DNA of 64,000 nt from Rhodoplanes serenus (GTDB lineage Bacteria > Pseudomonadota > Alphaproteobacteria > Rhizobiales > Xanthobacteraceae): NCBI GenBank assembly GCA_009720755.1, contig WNKV01000021.1:44872-108871 (forward strand), given 5' to 3'. This document shows positions 33,024 to 43,572 of this stretch, in pieces (within the stretch, counting starts at the first letter, position 1; each line of letters opens with the position of its first letter). Both the position numbers and the translations under genes were made by a program. Under the pieces are notes generated by a model, which made no database searches, had not been told where the DNA came from, and worked only from the letters and a program-made list of their open reading frames with translations.

Positions 33024-36000
33024 ATGGCGCTCGACGTCTATCGGAGAAAGCGACAGTTCGACATGACGCCGGAGCCGCGCGGCCGCAAGGCGCGTCGCCG
33101 CGGCGACAGCTTCGTGGTGCAGAAGCACGCGGCGCGGCGTCTGCACTACGACTTTCGTCTGGAGCTCGACGGCGTGCTCAAGAGCTGGGCGGTGACCCGC
33201 GGCCCCAGCCTGGTGCCGGGCGAGAAGCGGCTCGCCGTCGCGGTCGAGGATCATCCACTCGACTATGGCGGCTTCGAGGGCACCATCCCCAAGGGTCAGT
33301 ATGGCGGCGGCACCGTGATGCTGTGGGACCGCGGCCGCTGGGTGCCGGACGGCGACCCGCATGCGGGGCTCGCCAAGGGCCATCTCGGCTTCACGCTCGA
33401 AGGCGAGAAGCTGAAAGGTCACTGGCATCTCGTGCGGATGGCGCCGCGCCGGGGCGAGCGCACCGAGAACTGGCTGCTGATCAAGAGCGAGGACGCCGCG
33501 GCGCGCACGCCGTCCGATCCGGATTTGCTGGAGGAGGCGACCCTGTCGGTGGCGACCGCGCGCTCGCTCGACGAGATCGCGGCCGGCGCGAAGCCGAAGC
33601 GGCGATCGGCCGTGAAGGCCGCCGCGGTGTGGAACTCGTCGCGCCGCGAGGCGTCGTCCGACACCAAGCCGGCGCCGGCATCGGCGCGCCCCGGCGCGAG
33701 CCCACCGCGGCGACCCAAGACGACCCCGCCGCCGAAACGCTCGTCACCCACGGCGCGAAAACCCTCGGCCGACCCGCTGCCCGATTTCGTCCCGCCCTGC
33801 CTGGCAACGCTGTCCGAGGCGCCACCCGACGGGCCGGGCTGGATTCACGAGATCAAGTTCGACGGCTACCGCATCCAGGCCCGGCTCGACCACGGGCGCG
33901 TGACATTGCTCACCCGCAAGGGGCTCGACTGGACCAAGCGGTTCTCCGCCGTCGCCCGTGCGGTCGCGGTGCTACCGGCCGAGACGGCGCTGATCGACGG
34001 CGAGGTGGTGGTCGAGAACGCGGCGGGGCTGTCCGACTTCGCGGCGCTTCAGGCATCGCTCGAAGCCGGGCGCGACGACTTCGTCTACAACGTCTTCGAC
34101 CTGCTGCATCACGACGGCCGCGACCTCACGGGGCGGCCTCTGGCGGAGCGCAAGGCGGCGCTCGCGGCGCTCCTTGGCGCGGCGCCGGTAGACGGTGTGC
34201 TGCGCTTCAGTGATCATCTCGCCGACTCCGGCGCCGTGGTGCATGCCCATGCGTGCCGCATGGGTCTCGAAGGCATCGTGTCCAAGCGCGCCGACGCGCC
34301 GTATCGCTCCGGGCGCGGCCACGACTGGATCAAGAGCAAGTGTGCGGACCGCCGGGAGCTGGTGGTCGGCGGCTTTCGTCTGGCCACCGGCTCGACGCGC
34401 GCGGTCGGGGCGCTCGCGGTGGGCGCCTACGAGAACGATGCCCTGCGCTATCTCGGACGGATCGGCACCGGCTACACCGAGAAGACGGCGCGCGCGCTGT
34501 TCCGCCGCCTCGATCCGCTGCGGCGGAAGACCATGCCGTTCGCCAGCCTGCCGGCCGACGAGCGCCGTCGCGACATGGTGTGGGTCGAGCCCGCGGTGGT
34601 GATCGAGGCGGAGCTGCGCGGCCGCACCGGCAGCGGCCTGCTGCGCCACGCCGCCTTCAAGGGATTGCGCGAGGACAAGTCTCCGCACGAGGTGGTGGTG
34701 GAGACGCCGGTCACGGCGTCGCCCGTGCCGGCGACCGAGGTGGAGGATGTGATGGCATCATCGAAGTCGGCGTCGTCGCGGGACGGGACGACAGGTCGTC
34801 GGCCTGCCAGCAGATCGTCGTCACGGTCCTCGTCTGTCTCCGCGGAGCCCCGGCGGTCTTCACCTCTCCCCGCGGGCGGGGAGAGGTCGGGTTCGGCGCG
34901 TCCAGCGCCGAACCCGGGTGAGGGGGCGCGGCGTCGAGCCGGCGGCGCCGGACCCGCCCCGCCCCAGGAGTCTCGACCCGCCCCGCACCAGAAGTCCCGA
35001 CCCGCCCCTCACCCCGACCCTCTCCCCGCAGGCGGGGAGAGGGAGAGCGGCGGCCGTGCTTCCCGTCCTCACCTCTCCCCGCGAGCGGGGAGAGGTCGAC
35101 CGAGCGCAGCTCGGTCGGGTGAGGGGGCGCCTCCGCATCGCCACATCTCGCCCCCTCACGAGATCTCTGCCCCTCACCCCGACCCTCTCCCCGCAGGCGG
35201 GGAGAAGGAGAGCCGCGGCCGGGCCGCGGGCACGAGCGGGAAGAGGGAGAGCCGCGGCCGGGCCGCGTCGGCAGGCGCCCCCAAGCTCACCAATCCGCAG
35301 CGGGTCTACTGGCCCGACCTCGACATCACCAAGCAGGACCTCGTCGACTACTACGCCACCGTGTGGGACTGGATGGCGCCCCATGTGGTGCGGCGGCCGC
35401 TGGCGCTGCTGCGCTGTCCGAGCGGCGTCGGCTCCGAGTGCTTCGTGCAGAAGCATGCGCACGCCACCTTCGACCGCAGCCGCATCCTCGCGGTCGACGA
35501 CGACGGCGAGGAGCTGATCGCCATCGACAGCCTCGACGGCCTCGTGGCGTTGGTGCAGGCCGGCGTGCTCGAGGTGCATGTGTGGGGGTCGACCATCGAC
35601 CGTGTCGACGTCTGCGACCGGCTGGTGTTCGATCTCGATCCCGGCCCGGAGGTCGGCTGGCCCGCCGTGATCGACGCCGCCAAGGAGGTGCGCGACCGCC
35701 TCGCCGCCGACAAGCTGGAGAGCTTCGTCAAGACGTCGGGCGGCAAGGGCCTGCATGTCGTGGTGCCGTTCGACGGGGCCGATTGGAGCACCGCCAAGGC
35801 GTTCTCCAAGCGGCTCGCCGAGGCGATGGCGGCGGACGCGCCCGACCGCTACGTCGCCAAGATGACCAAGAGCATCCGCACCGGAAAGATCTTCGTCGAT
35901 TATCTGCGCAACGGCCGCGGCGCCACCGCGGTGGCGGCGTTCTCGCCGCGCGCGCGGCCGGGGGCCGGCGTGTCGACGCCGGTGGCGTGGCGCGAGGTGA

Positions 36001-36119
36001 CGGCGCGGCTGTCGCCGGCGCGCTGGACGCTGCTCAATCTCGGGGACCGGCTGAAGCGCCTGAAGGCCGACCCGTGGTCGGGGTTCGGCGCCGTGCGGCA
36101 ACGCCTGCCGGGGACGTGA
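33024..36119 (+). CDS. ligD: Multidomain NHEJ ligase LigD (phosphoesterase-ligase-polymerase) with a repeat-derived linker
   Basis: The ATG at 33024 has CGGAG 11 bases upstream; a GTG at 33012 overlaps that site. The 1,031-residue protein is ordered: 3'-phosphoesterase (about 20-170, HYDFRLELDG and YGGFEGTIPKGQYGGGT), ATP-dependent ligase with nucleotidyl Lys278 in EIKFDGYR and motif EGIVSKR, then a primase-type polymerase from about 755 with LVFDLDPG (metal Asp pair) and SGGKGLHVVVP. The ~180-residue linker (about 573-754, bases 34740-35285) is made largely of four in-frame REP-like repeats and reads as Pro/Arg/Gly low complexity. All catalytic motifs are intact, so the gene looks functional. 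Works with Ku upstream. Confidence 0.97.
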   Translation: MALDVYRRKRQFDMTPEPRGRKARRRGDSFVVQKHAARRLHYDFRLELDGVLKSWAVTRGPSLVPGEKRLAVAVEDHPLDYGGFEGTIPKGQYGGGTVMLWDRGRWVPDGDPHAGLAKGHLGFTLEGEKLKGHWHLVRMAPRRGERTENWLLIKSEDAAARTPSDPDLLEEATLSVATARSLDEIAAGAKPKRRSAVKAAAVWNSSRREASSDTKPAPASARPGASPPRRPKTTPPPKRSSPTARKPSADPLPDFVPPCLATLSEAPPDGPGWIHEIKFDGYRIQARLDHGRVTLLTRKGLDWTKRFSAVARAVAVLPAETALIDGEVVVENAAGLSDFAALQASLEAGRDDFVYNVFDLLHHDGRDLTGRPLAERKAALAALLGAAPVDGVLRFSDHLADSGAVVHAHACRMGLEGIVSKRADAPYRSGRGHDWIKSKCADRRELVVGGFRLATGSTRAVGALAVGAYENDALRYLGRIGTGYTEKTARALFRRLDPLRRKTMPFASLPADERRRDMVWVEPAVVIEAELRGRTGSGLLRHAAFKGLREDKSPHEVVVETPVTASPVPATEVEDVMASSKSASSRDGTTGRRPASRSSSRSSSVSAEPRRSSPLPAGGERSGSARPAPNPGEGARRRAGGAGPAPPQESRPAPHQKSRPAPHPDPLPAGGERESGGRASRPHLSPRAGRGRPSAARSGEGAPPHRHISPPHEISAPHPDPLPAGGEKESRGRAAGTSGKRESRGRAASAGAPKLTNPQRVYWPDLDITKQDLVDYYATVWDWMAPHVVRRPLALLRCPSGVGSECFVQKHAHATFDRSRILAVDDDGEELIAIDSLDGLVALVQAGVLEVHVWGSTIDRVDVCDRLVFDLDPGPEVGWPAVIDAAKEVRDRLAADKLESFVKTSGGKGLHVVVPFDGADWSTAKAFSKRLAEAMAADAPDRYVAKMTKSIRTGKIFVDYLRNGRGATAVAAFSPRARPGAGVSTPVAWREVTARLSPARWTLLNLGDRLKRLKADPWSGFGAVRQRLPGT
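34861..35208 (+). repeat. Four family A REP-like units inside ligD
   Basis: Units at about 34861-34928, 35004-35044, 35067-35129 and 35170-35208, in both orientations, each built on CTCTCCCCGC...GCGGGGAGAG flanked by CCCCTCACCC or GGGTGAGGGG. They are translated in frame as peptide pieces such as [23 protein letters not shown] and HLSPRAGRGR. A further direct repeat of GAGAGCCGCGGCCGGGCCGC follows at about 35209-35272. The same family lies between genes at 23330-23372 and 27261-27392. Confidence 0.9.
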
Positions 36120-36132
36120 GGCGCGCGCCCGA

Positions 36133-36384
36133 TCAGCCGATATCGAGTGGCTCGGTGCCCTTGGGCTTGCCGGCGGCGTCGAGGGTGATCTTCTGCACCC
36201 GCGCCTCGGCTTGGCTCAGCAGCTCCTCGCAGCGGCGCTTGAGCGCCTCGCCGCGCTCGTACATGGCGACCGATTCCTCGAGCGGCACGGCGCCGCTCTC
36301 CAGGCGTCCGACGATTCCCTCCAGCTCGGCGAGGGCGCGCTCGAACGACAGCGTGGCGACGTCGGCGGGCTTCTTTTCGCTCAT
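36133..36384 (-). CDS. xseB: Exodeoxyribonuclease VII small subunit
   Basis: The start at 36384 gives 83 residues, the normal XseB length; the frame upstream to 36492 is non-coding. The helical-hairpin signature is clear: [20 protein letters not shown], then [20 protein letters not shown]. XseB coils on XseA to form the single-strand nuclease; xseA is not in the window. It lies convergent with ligD, separated by 13 bp. Confidence 0.93.
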   Translation of the reverse strand: MSEKKPADVATLSFERALAELEGIVGRLESGAVPLEESVAMYERGEALKRRCEELLSQAEARVQKITLDAAGKPKGTEPLDIG

Positions 36385-36516
36385 GGGCGGACGACTCCGG
36401 AAGGACGGACGGGCAGGCGACCGGGATGGGCGGGAGGAGCCGGCCGGATGGGGCGGAGAAAACCCCGACCCGCGGGAAATGTCCACCACCAAGCCCCCGC
36501 CGCGGCGGGCCTCGCC

Positions 36517-37938
36517 TCAGTCCGCCGGCCGCCCGGCCGCCTGGCCGGCCGGCACCGAGGTGTCGGCGTTGAACGGCTCGGCATGGCCGATGGCGCGGCG
36601 GATCTGTGGCTGCACCCGGCGCAGATCGCGCTCCAGCTCGTCCACCGCCCGATGCGCGGCGAGCACGCTGCGGGTCGGATCGACATGACAGTGGAACACC
36701 ACGAGGTCGCCGTCCGGGGTCTCGCGCAGCCGCACATCGTGGATGTTGCGCAGCGCCGGATGCTGCCCGACCAGCGCGCCGAGCGTGTCGGCCACCGCGG
36801 CGACCCGGGCGGGTGGGGCCTCGCGTCCTTCGGTCAGGGGCGCCTGCAACGGCTCGATGTGGGTCTCCACCTCGACCGCGGGACCGAGCTCGGCCACGAT
36901 GGCGTCCTCCAGCGCGGTCGCGATCTCGTGGGCGGCGCCCATCGGCATGTCGCCGTCCACTTCGAGATCGAGGGCGACGGTCAGTCGCTCGCCGATCGAC
37001 TGGACGGTGAGGTGATGCACCGCGAGCCCGCGGTTGCGGGCGATCACCATGATGCGCTCCTGCACCGACTCGTCGTCGAGCGCCACCGGCGTGGTGCTGA
37101 TGGTGACGTCGGCCTCCGCGTCGTCGAGGGCGCTCGCCACGGCGGTGTGCAGGCGGGTCTTGAGAGCGGCGACGCGATCGAGCGGCAGGGTCCGCGGCAC
37201 CGCGAGTGCGACGTCGACGAAGTGCCGTGCGCCCACAGTGCGGACCCGCAGCCGATCGACTCGCACGATCCCCGGCATCGCCGTGATGGTGCGGGCGACA
37301 CGGTCGCGCACGCCCGGCGGTGCGGTGTCCATCAGCGACTCGATGGTGCGGCGGCTCATCCGCACGCCGAGCGCCGCCACGATGACGGCGACCGCCAGCG
37401 CGGCGGCGGGGTCGCCCCACGCCTGGCCGTAGGCGGCGAGCACCAGCCCGACGATGACGGCGACCGAGCCGTAGAGATCCGAGGCGAAGTGGAGCGAATC
37501 GGCTTCCAGGGCGTGGCTGCCGGTCTCCCGCGCGGTCTTGCGCAGCACATGGGCGCGCCAGCCGTTGACCACCATCTCGACCGCCAGCACGCCGAACGGA
37601 ATCCACGAGAACACCGGGGTTGAGCCGCCGTGGATCAGCCGCTGCACGCCTTCGACCGCGATGCCGCCGGCGAGCAGGAACAGGAGCGCCGTCTCGGCCA
37701 GCGCCGCCAGGCTCTCGACCTTGCCATGGCCGTAGTGATGGTTGGCGTCGGGCGGCCGATCGGAGACGCGCACCGCGTACCAGGTGACGAGCGTGGCGCC
37801 GAGATCGATCAAGCTGTGCAGGGCGTCCGAGATCAGGGCGAGACTGCCGATCGCGATGCCGATGGCGAACTTGGCCAGGGCGAGGCTGCCGCTCGCAAGC
37901 ACCGAGACCGCGGCGACCCGCTCCTTCTTGCTCAACAT
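36517..37938 (-). CDS. Cation diffusion facilitator metal exporter with three cytoplasmic ZT-dimer-like modules
   Basis: The 473-residue protein has the CDF six-helix transport domain (residues ~1-205) with the metal motifs DALHSLIDLG in helix 2 and EADSLHFASDLYGS in helix 5, plus the HHYGHGKVE loop. After it, instead of one C-terminal domain, three modules of ~70 residues can be lined up (starting near MPGIVRVDRL, NRGLAVHHLT and HPALRNIHDV), each with the beta-alpha-beta-beta pattern of the ZT-dimer fold. Likely substrates are Zn, Fe, Mn or Co efflux; the D-H/D-H site hints at Zn or Fe but cannot settle it. Confidence 0.9.
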   Translation of the reverse strand: MLSKKERVAAVSVLASGSLALAKFAIGIAIGSLALISDALHSLIDLGATLVTWYAVRVSDRPPDANHHYGHGKVESLAALAETALLFLLAGGIAVEGVQRLIHGGSTPVFSWIPFGVLAVEMVVNGWRAHVLRKTARETGSHALEADSLHFASDLYGSVAVIVGLVLAAYGQAWGDPAAALAVAVIVAALGVRMSRRTIESLMDTAPPGVRDRVARTITAMPGIVRVDRLRVRTVGARHFVDVALAVPRTLPLDRVAALKTRLHTAVASALDDAEADVTISTTPVALDDESVQERIMVIARNRGLAVHHLTVQSIGERLTVALDLEVDGDMPMGAAHEIATALEDAIVAELGPAVEVETHIEPLQAPLTEGREAPPARVAAVADTLGALVGQHPALRNIHDVRLRETPDGDLVVFHCHVDPTRSVLAAHRAVDELERDLRRVQPQIRRAIGHAEPFNADTSVPAGQAAGRPAD

Positions 37939-38351
37939 GAGAACGATCCTTCGCGACGGTCCTGCGTGCGACGGCTCCGCGTGAGATGGTCCCGCGCGGA
38001 CGTCGCCTCCTCGTCCGCCGCAGCGGCAGGCTCACCAGCAGACGCGCCCGCGGCGGTCCGGCGAGCGCGCGACGCCATGGCGGCAAGATAACCGAAACGG
38101 GCTGGAAAAAATACGGCGGCCGCCCACGCCCGCCGTGACCGTGCCGTTGGGACCTCGGGATGAGACGGCAGCGGATACGGACGAGCGAGGCGACCGCCCT
38201 ACAATCGTCTCGCCTGCAATTGCGGCATCAACGTGCCGCGCCACTGCGACTTCACGGCAATTTCGGTGCGACATCCGACCGATTCGATCGCCCCGGGGGT
38301 CCAACCTTTCCGCATATTTCGGAACGACGGGGCGAAGTCGGCGGTCTTGCC
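37939..38351. other. 413-bp gap upstream of the CDF exporter
   Basis: Between the CDF start and the aldo/keto reductase stop, both on minus. I found no credible gene, repeat or terminator; small open frames here lack ribosome sites and coding character. It should contain the CDF promoter. A short A-run (ATAACCG...GGAAAAAATA, about 38090-38112) is the only AT-rich spot. Confidence 0.4.
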
Positions 38352-39233
38352 TCACAGCATCTCGAGCGGCACCTTTCGTCGCGGCGGCGGGAACGCTTGG
38401 TCCAGCGCCGCGAGATCGTCAGCGTCGAGGCGCAGATCGAGGGCGCCGCGGTTCTCCCGCACATGCTTCTCGTTGCCCGAGCGGGGAATCGCGATGACGC
38501 CGTCCCGTCGCAGCACGAAGGCGAGCGCCACCTGGGCCGGGGTCGCGCCGTGCCGGTGGGCGACGGCGGCGAGCACGCGATGCTTCAGCACCCGGCCCTG
38601 CTCGATGGGCGAGTAGGCCATCACCGGGATGTGGCGCTCGGCGCACCACGGCAGCAGGTCGAACTCGACGCCGCGGCGAGCCGGATTGTAGAGAATCTGG
38701 TTGGTGGCCACGGCATCGCCGCCGGCGAGCGCCGCCAGCTCCTCCATGTCGTCGACATCGAAATTGCTGACGCCCCAATGGCGGATCTTGCCGGCCGCCT
38801 TCAGGGTCTCGAACGCCTCCAGGGTCTCGGCCAGCGGAACATGGCCGCGCCAGTGCAGCAGGTAGAGGTCGATGCGGTCGGTGCCGAGCCGCACCAGGCT
38901 CGATTCGCAGGACGCGATGGTGCCGGTCCGGGTGGCGTGGTCGGGCAGCACCTTGCCGACCAGGAACACCTCGTCGCGGCGGCCAGCGATGGCCTCGCCG
39001 ACGATCTCCTCGGCGCGCCCTTCCGCATACATCTCGGCGGTGTCGATCAACGTCATGCCGAGATCGAGACTGAGCCGCAAAGCGGCGACCTCGCGATCGG
39101 CGGGGCGCAGGTTCTCGCCCATGCCCCAGGTGCCGAGCCCGAGCACCGGGACGGTCTCGCCGGAGGGCAGGAGGGTGGTGGGAACCGGAGAGGCGGGAAC
39201 GGACGGCACGGTGGGACTCGCGGCACGGAACAA
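38352..39233 (-). CDS. Aldo/keto reductase
   Basis: A TTG at 39233 with AGGAGG seven bases upstream is the best start, giving 293 residues; the frame runs to 39326 without a site. The (beta/alpha)8 enzyme shows the AKR tetrad: Asp in LIDTAEMY, Tyr of the same motif, Lys in [10 protein letters not shown] and His in [19 protein letters not shown] and [14 protein letters not shown] with the NADPH-binding tail complete the family pattern. Substrate unknown. It is on the same strand as the MFS transporter and pca genes upstream but 228 bp from them. Confidence 0.92.
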   Translation of the reverse strand: MFRAASPTVPSVPASPVPTTLLPSGETVPVLGLGTWGMGENLRPADREVAALRLSLDLGMTLIDTAEMYAEGRAEEIVGEAIAGRRDEVFLVGKVLPDHATRTGTIASCESSLVRLGTDRIDLYLLHWRGHVPLAETLEAFETLKAAGKIRHWGVSNFDVDDMEELAALAGGDAVATNQILYNPARRGVEFDLLPWCAERHIPVMAYSPIEQGRVLKHRVLAAVAHRHGATPAQVALAFVLRRDGVIAIPRSGNEKHVRENRGALDLRLDADDLAALDQAFPPPRRKVPLEML

Positions 39234-39398
39234 CCGGACGCCTCCTGTACAGCACCGGCCGCCGCCCGGCCAGACTTGGAGGCCGGGGGCCGTTCCCCGA
39301 AAGCCGGGCCGTGCCATGGTCCGCATGGCCGGATCGCCGCCGTCGCATGGCGCCGGCTCGGGCCGGGTTCGGCGGCGGCTCCTCCCGACCCGCGCCGG

Positions 39399-39425
39399 AA
39401 AACCGAAGAGGGCGCCGTGGCGCCC
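39399..39425 (-). terminator. Weak terminator of the MFS transporter gene
   Basis: GGGCGCC (39410-39416), GT, GGCGCCC (39419-39425) forms a 7-pair stem with a tight loop; on minus it is followed by TCTTCGGTTTTCC. It is 37 bp past the stop at 39462 and probably ends the transporter transcript at least in part. Confidence 0.5.
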
Positions 39426-39461
39426 CCGCTCCGTCGTGCGTCCGATCGGTGCGCCGCCGCC

Positions 39462-40844
39462 TCAGGCGGGACGTGCCGCCTCGGCCGTCTTGTCGGACGC
39501 CGCCTGCGCGGCCTTGGCCAGCACGCTGCGGCGTTCGCGATGGATCATGTAGAGGGTCGCCAAGGCGCCCAGGATGCTCGTCCCGATGCCGAGATACCAG
39601 ATGCCCAGGAACTCGGTGTAGAAGGCGCCGCCCTTGACCGAGTAGGTGGCGGCCATGAAGCCGCTGACCGACAGCGCCGTGGCGCCGGCGAACTGTCCCA
39701 CCATGTTGATGATGCCCATGGTGAAGCCGGCCGAGCGGACCGACCAGATCTCGGCCGCCGAGGCATTGACCAGCGGGAAGATGTTGATGATCACGCCGGC
39801 GAAGAAGGCGAGCAGGCCGAGCGAGATGGTGTTGGGGATGTGCAGCGTGAACAGGAAGAACACGCAGGCGATGATGGCGAGCCCGGCGGCGATCACGGCG
39901 GCCCGCGGGATGCCGCGCTTGAGCAGCCGGTCGGAGATCCAGCCGACGCCCGGGGTGCCGACCACGCGGCCGATCACGTACATGGTCGCCATGCCGCCGC
40001 CGGCGATGATGGCGGCCTCCTTGGTCAGGCCGTACTCCTGGATGTAGAAGTCGGTGGCATAGAGCGGCAGCCAGCCGGGCACCAGGCGGGTGGCCACCAT
40101 GTAGGCAGACCACACCAGCGACATGATCCACAGTGCCGGGTCCTTGGCGATGATGCCGAGAGTCTGGCGATAGGGCAGGGTCTGGTGCTCGTCCTTGTCC
40201 TCCTGCTTCTCGATCGAGGGCAGGCCCAGGTCGGTGGGCGAGGAGCGCAGCATCAGCAGGGCGAGCATCGCGAACAGGAACACGACCATCGCCATCAGCA
40301 GGGTGGAGGCCCGCCATCCGGTGACGCCGAACAGGCCGCCCTTGGCGAGCACCACGGCGAAGATCGGGATGAGCAGGAAGGTCAGCACCTCGCCGAGCCC
40401 GCCGCCGGGCCCGGAATACATCTCCATCGCGAAGCCGCGCTCCTTGATGGAGAACCACTTCGCCAGCGCCGAGGTGATCGGCACATAACCGGCGGCCGCC
40501 ACCACGCCCATGGCGGCCCGCCAGATCACCGCTTCGGTGAAGGTGCCGCTGAACGCGAAGCCGGCCAGGAACAGGGACAGGATGCCGATGCCCACCGGGA
40601 TGACCCGTCGGGTGCCCCAGACATCGGCGGCGGTCCCCCATGGGATCTGGGCGACCGCGTAGGCATAGAAGAAGGCGGAGCCGAGAAGGCCCAGCTCCGG
40701 CTTCCCGATGTGGAGGTCCTCCATCAGATATTTGGTGATCGAGGCGTAGTTCCAACGCACGAGCTGCGACGTGCAGTAGACCAGCATGCACGCCAGCAGA
40801 ATGACCCAGCGATAGTTCGCTTTGTTCTTCAGGAACGTCGTCAT
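39462..40844 (-). CDS. MFS transporter, 12 membrane helices
   Basis: The 460-residue protein has twelve hydrophobic segments in two bundles with the loop-2 motif GTAADVWGTRRVIPVG (variant of G-x3-D-R-x-G-R-R) and a long loop in the middle (IEKQEDKDEHQ). The type resembles organic-anion MFS proteins of the ACS class (tricarboxylate/hexuronate/aromatic acids). It lies directly after the beta-ketoadipate genes on the same strand (115-bp gap), so uptake of an aromatic acid or related carboxylate is a reasonable inference. Confidence 0.88.
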   Translation of the reverse strand: MTTFLKNKANYRWVILLACMLVYCTSQLVRWNYASITKYLMEDLHIGKPELGLLGSAFFYAYAVAQIPWGTAADVWGTRRVIPVGIGILSLFLAGFAFSGTFTEAVIWRAAMGVVAAAGYVPITSALAKWFSIKERGFAMEMYSGPGGGLGEVLTFLLIPIFAVVLAKGGLFGVTGWRASTLLMAMVVFLFAMLALLMLRSSPTDLGLPSIEKQEDKDEHQTLPYRQTLGIIAKDPALWIMSLVWSAYMVATRLVPGWLPLYATDFYIQEYGLTKEAAIIAGGGMATMYVIGRVVGTPGVGWISDRLLKRGIPRAAVIAAGLAIIACVFFLFTLHIPNTISLGLLAFFAGVIINIFPLVNASAAEIWSVRSAGFTMGIINMVGQFAGATALSVSGFMAATYSVKGGAFYTEFLGIWYLGIGTSILGALATLYMIHRERRSVLAKAAQAASDKTAEAARPA

Positions 40845-40959
40845 GGGAAGGTACTCGATCTGCGTCGAAGGGATGGATGGTCGGTGAGCAGGTTCCCTCG
40901 TTTTTCGTAGGTCGGGGCTTTCGGTAGAATCCTCCCGGATCGAAGCGGCTGATCGGTCG

Positions 40960-42162
<1,203 letters not shown>

Positions 42163-42182
42163 GGACGTCTCCTCTTGGCGGG

Positions 42183-42836
42183 TCAGGTGCCGCGTCGCAG
42201 CGGCACCCCGCACAGTTTTTCGAGTGCCTCGAAGGTGAGGCCGGGGACCAGGTCGCGGGCGACGGTCCCCTGCGGCGTGATGTCGAAGATCGCGTGGTCG
42301 GTGTAGACCCGCTTGACGCAGCCGATGCCGGTGAGCGGGCTGGTGCAGCGTGACACCAGCTTGGATTTGCCCGCCTTGGTCAGCAGGTCCATCATCACGA
42401 AGACGGACTTGGCGCCGATCGCCAGGTCCATGGCGCCGCCGACCGCCGGGATCGCGTCGGCGGCGCCGGTGTGCCAGTTGGCGAGATCGCCGGTGATGGA
42501 AACCTGATAAGCACCGAGCACGCAATAGTCGAGATGGCCGCCGCGCATCATCGCGAAGGAGTCGGCGTGGTGGAAATAGGCGGCGCCCGGATTGGCGGTG
42601 ACGTACTGCTTGCCGGCGTTGATCAGATCCGGGTCCTCCGCGCCGGGCGGCGGGGTCGGTCCCATGCCGAGCAGGCCGTTCTCGGTATGCAGGATGATGG
42701 TGATGCCGGACGGCAGGCAGTTCGCCACCTCGGTCGGCGCCCCGATGCCGAGATTGACATAGGAGCCGTCCGGAATGTCGGCCGCGATGCGGGCGGCGAT
42801 CTGCTTGCGGGTCAGGCGCTGGATGACATCGCTCAT
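42183..42836 (-). CDS. pcaJ: 3-oxoadipate CoA-transferase subunit B
   Basis: The 217-residue protein has the class I CoA-transferase beta signature: SYVNLGIGAPTEVANCLP and catalytic Glu in HTENGLLGMG. The pair with the gene at 42863-43540 makes the two-subunit enzyme that moves CoA from succinyl-CoA to 3-oxoadipate. It is 26 bp after the A subunit and 20 bp before pcaF, a tight operon. Acetoacetate CoA-transferase (AtoA) is the close alternative; the pcaF neighbour and IclR regulator favour PcaJ. Confidence 0.9.
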   Translation of the reverse strand: MSDVIQRLTRKQIAARIAADIPDGSYVNLGIGAPTEVANCLPSGITIILHTENGLLGMGPTPPPGAEDPDLINAGKQYVTANPGAAYFHHADSFAMMRGGHLDYCVLGAYQVSITGDLANWHTGAADAIPAVGGAMDLAIGAKSVFVMMDLLTKAGKSKLVSRCTSPLTGIGCVKRVYTDHAIFDITPQGTVARDLVPGLTFEALEKLCGVPLRRGT

Positions 42837-42862
42837 GCTGGCGGTCTCCGCGGGGGATGCGG

Positions 42863-43540
42863 TCAGGCGCGGGGGTGGTCGGGCTTCACCGCGACCACCC
42901 GCTTGACGAAGATGCCGGGGGTGACGACGGCCTCGGGATCGAGGTCGCCGACGGCGACCACCTCGGCGACCTGCGCGATCGTGCAGGCGGCCGCGGTCGC
43001 CATCACGGGACCGAAGTTGCGGGCGGTCTTGCGGTAGACGAGATTGCCGAGCGGGTCGGCACGGTCGGCCTTGATCAGCGCGTAGTCGGCGGCGATCGGA
43101 TATTCGAGCACGTAGTTGCGGCCGCCGATCTCGCGGGTCTCCTTGCCTTCGGCCAAGAGCGTCCCGTAGCCGGTCGGCGTGAAGAAGGCGCCGATGCCGG
43201 CGCCGGCCGCCCGGATGCGCTCGGCCAGATTGCCCTGCGGCACCAGCTCCAGCGTGAGCTCACCCGACAGATAGCGCTCGTCGAACGCCTTGGAATCCGC
43301 CTGACGCGGGAACGAGCAGACGATCTTCCGCACGCGGCCGAGCCCGATCAGCGCTGCGATCCCCTGATCGCCGGTTCCGGCATTGTTGGAGATGATGGTC
43401 AGCTCCTTGGCGCCTTGCGCGATCAGGGCGTCGATGGCCTCGAACGGCACGCCGGCATCGCCGAAGCCGCCGATCATGATCGATGCGCCGTCGGGCACGT
43501 CGGCCACCGCCTCGCCCAGCGAGTGGCAGATCTTGTTCAT
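42863..43540 (-). CDS. pcaI: 3-oxoadipate CoA-transferase subunit A
   Basis: The start at 43540 follows GGGAGG; the frame extends past it to 43600 without a site. The 225-residue alpha subunit has SIMIGGFGDAGVPFEAIDAL, NNAGTGDQGIAALI and FFTPTGYGTLLAEGKE, all typical. First gene of pcaI-pcaJ-pcaF, transcribed away from the IclR regulator with the shared control region 43541-43791. Confidence 0.9.
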   Translation of the reverse strand: MNKICHSLGEAVADVPDGASIMIGGFGDAGVPFEAIDALIAQGAKELTIISNNAGTGDQGIAALIGLGRVRKIVCSFPRQADSKAFDERYLSGELTLELVPQGNLAERIRAAGAGIGAFFTPTGYGTLLAEGKETREIGGRNYVLEYPIAADYALIKADRADPLGNLVYRKTARNFGPVMATAAACTIAQVAEVVAVGDLDPEAVVTPGIFVKRVVAVKPDHPRA

Positions 43541-43572
43541 GGAACCTCCCCGAGAACCGGAAGCATGCAGAT

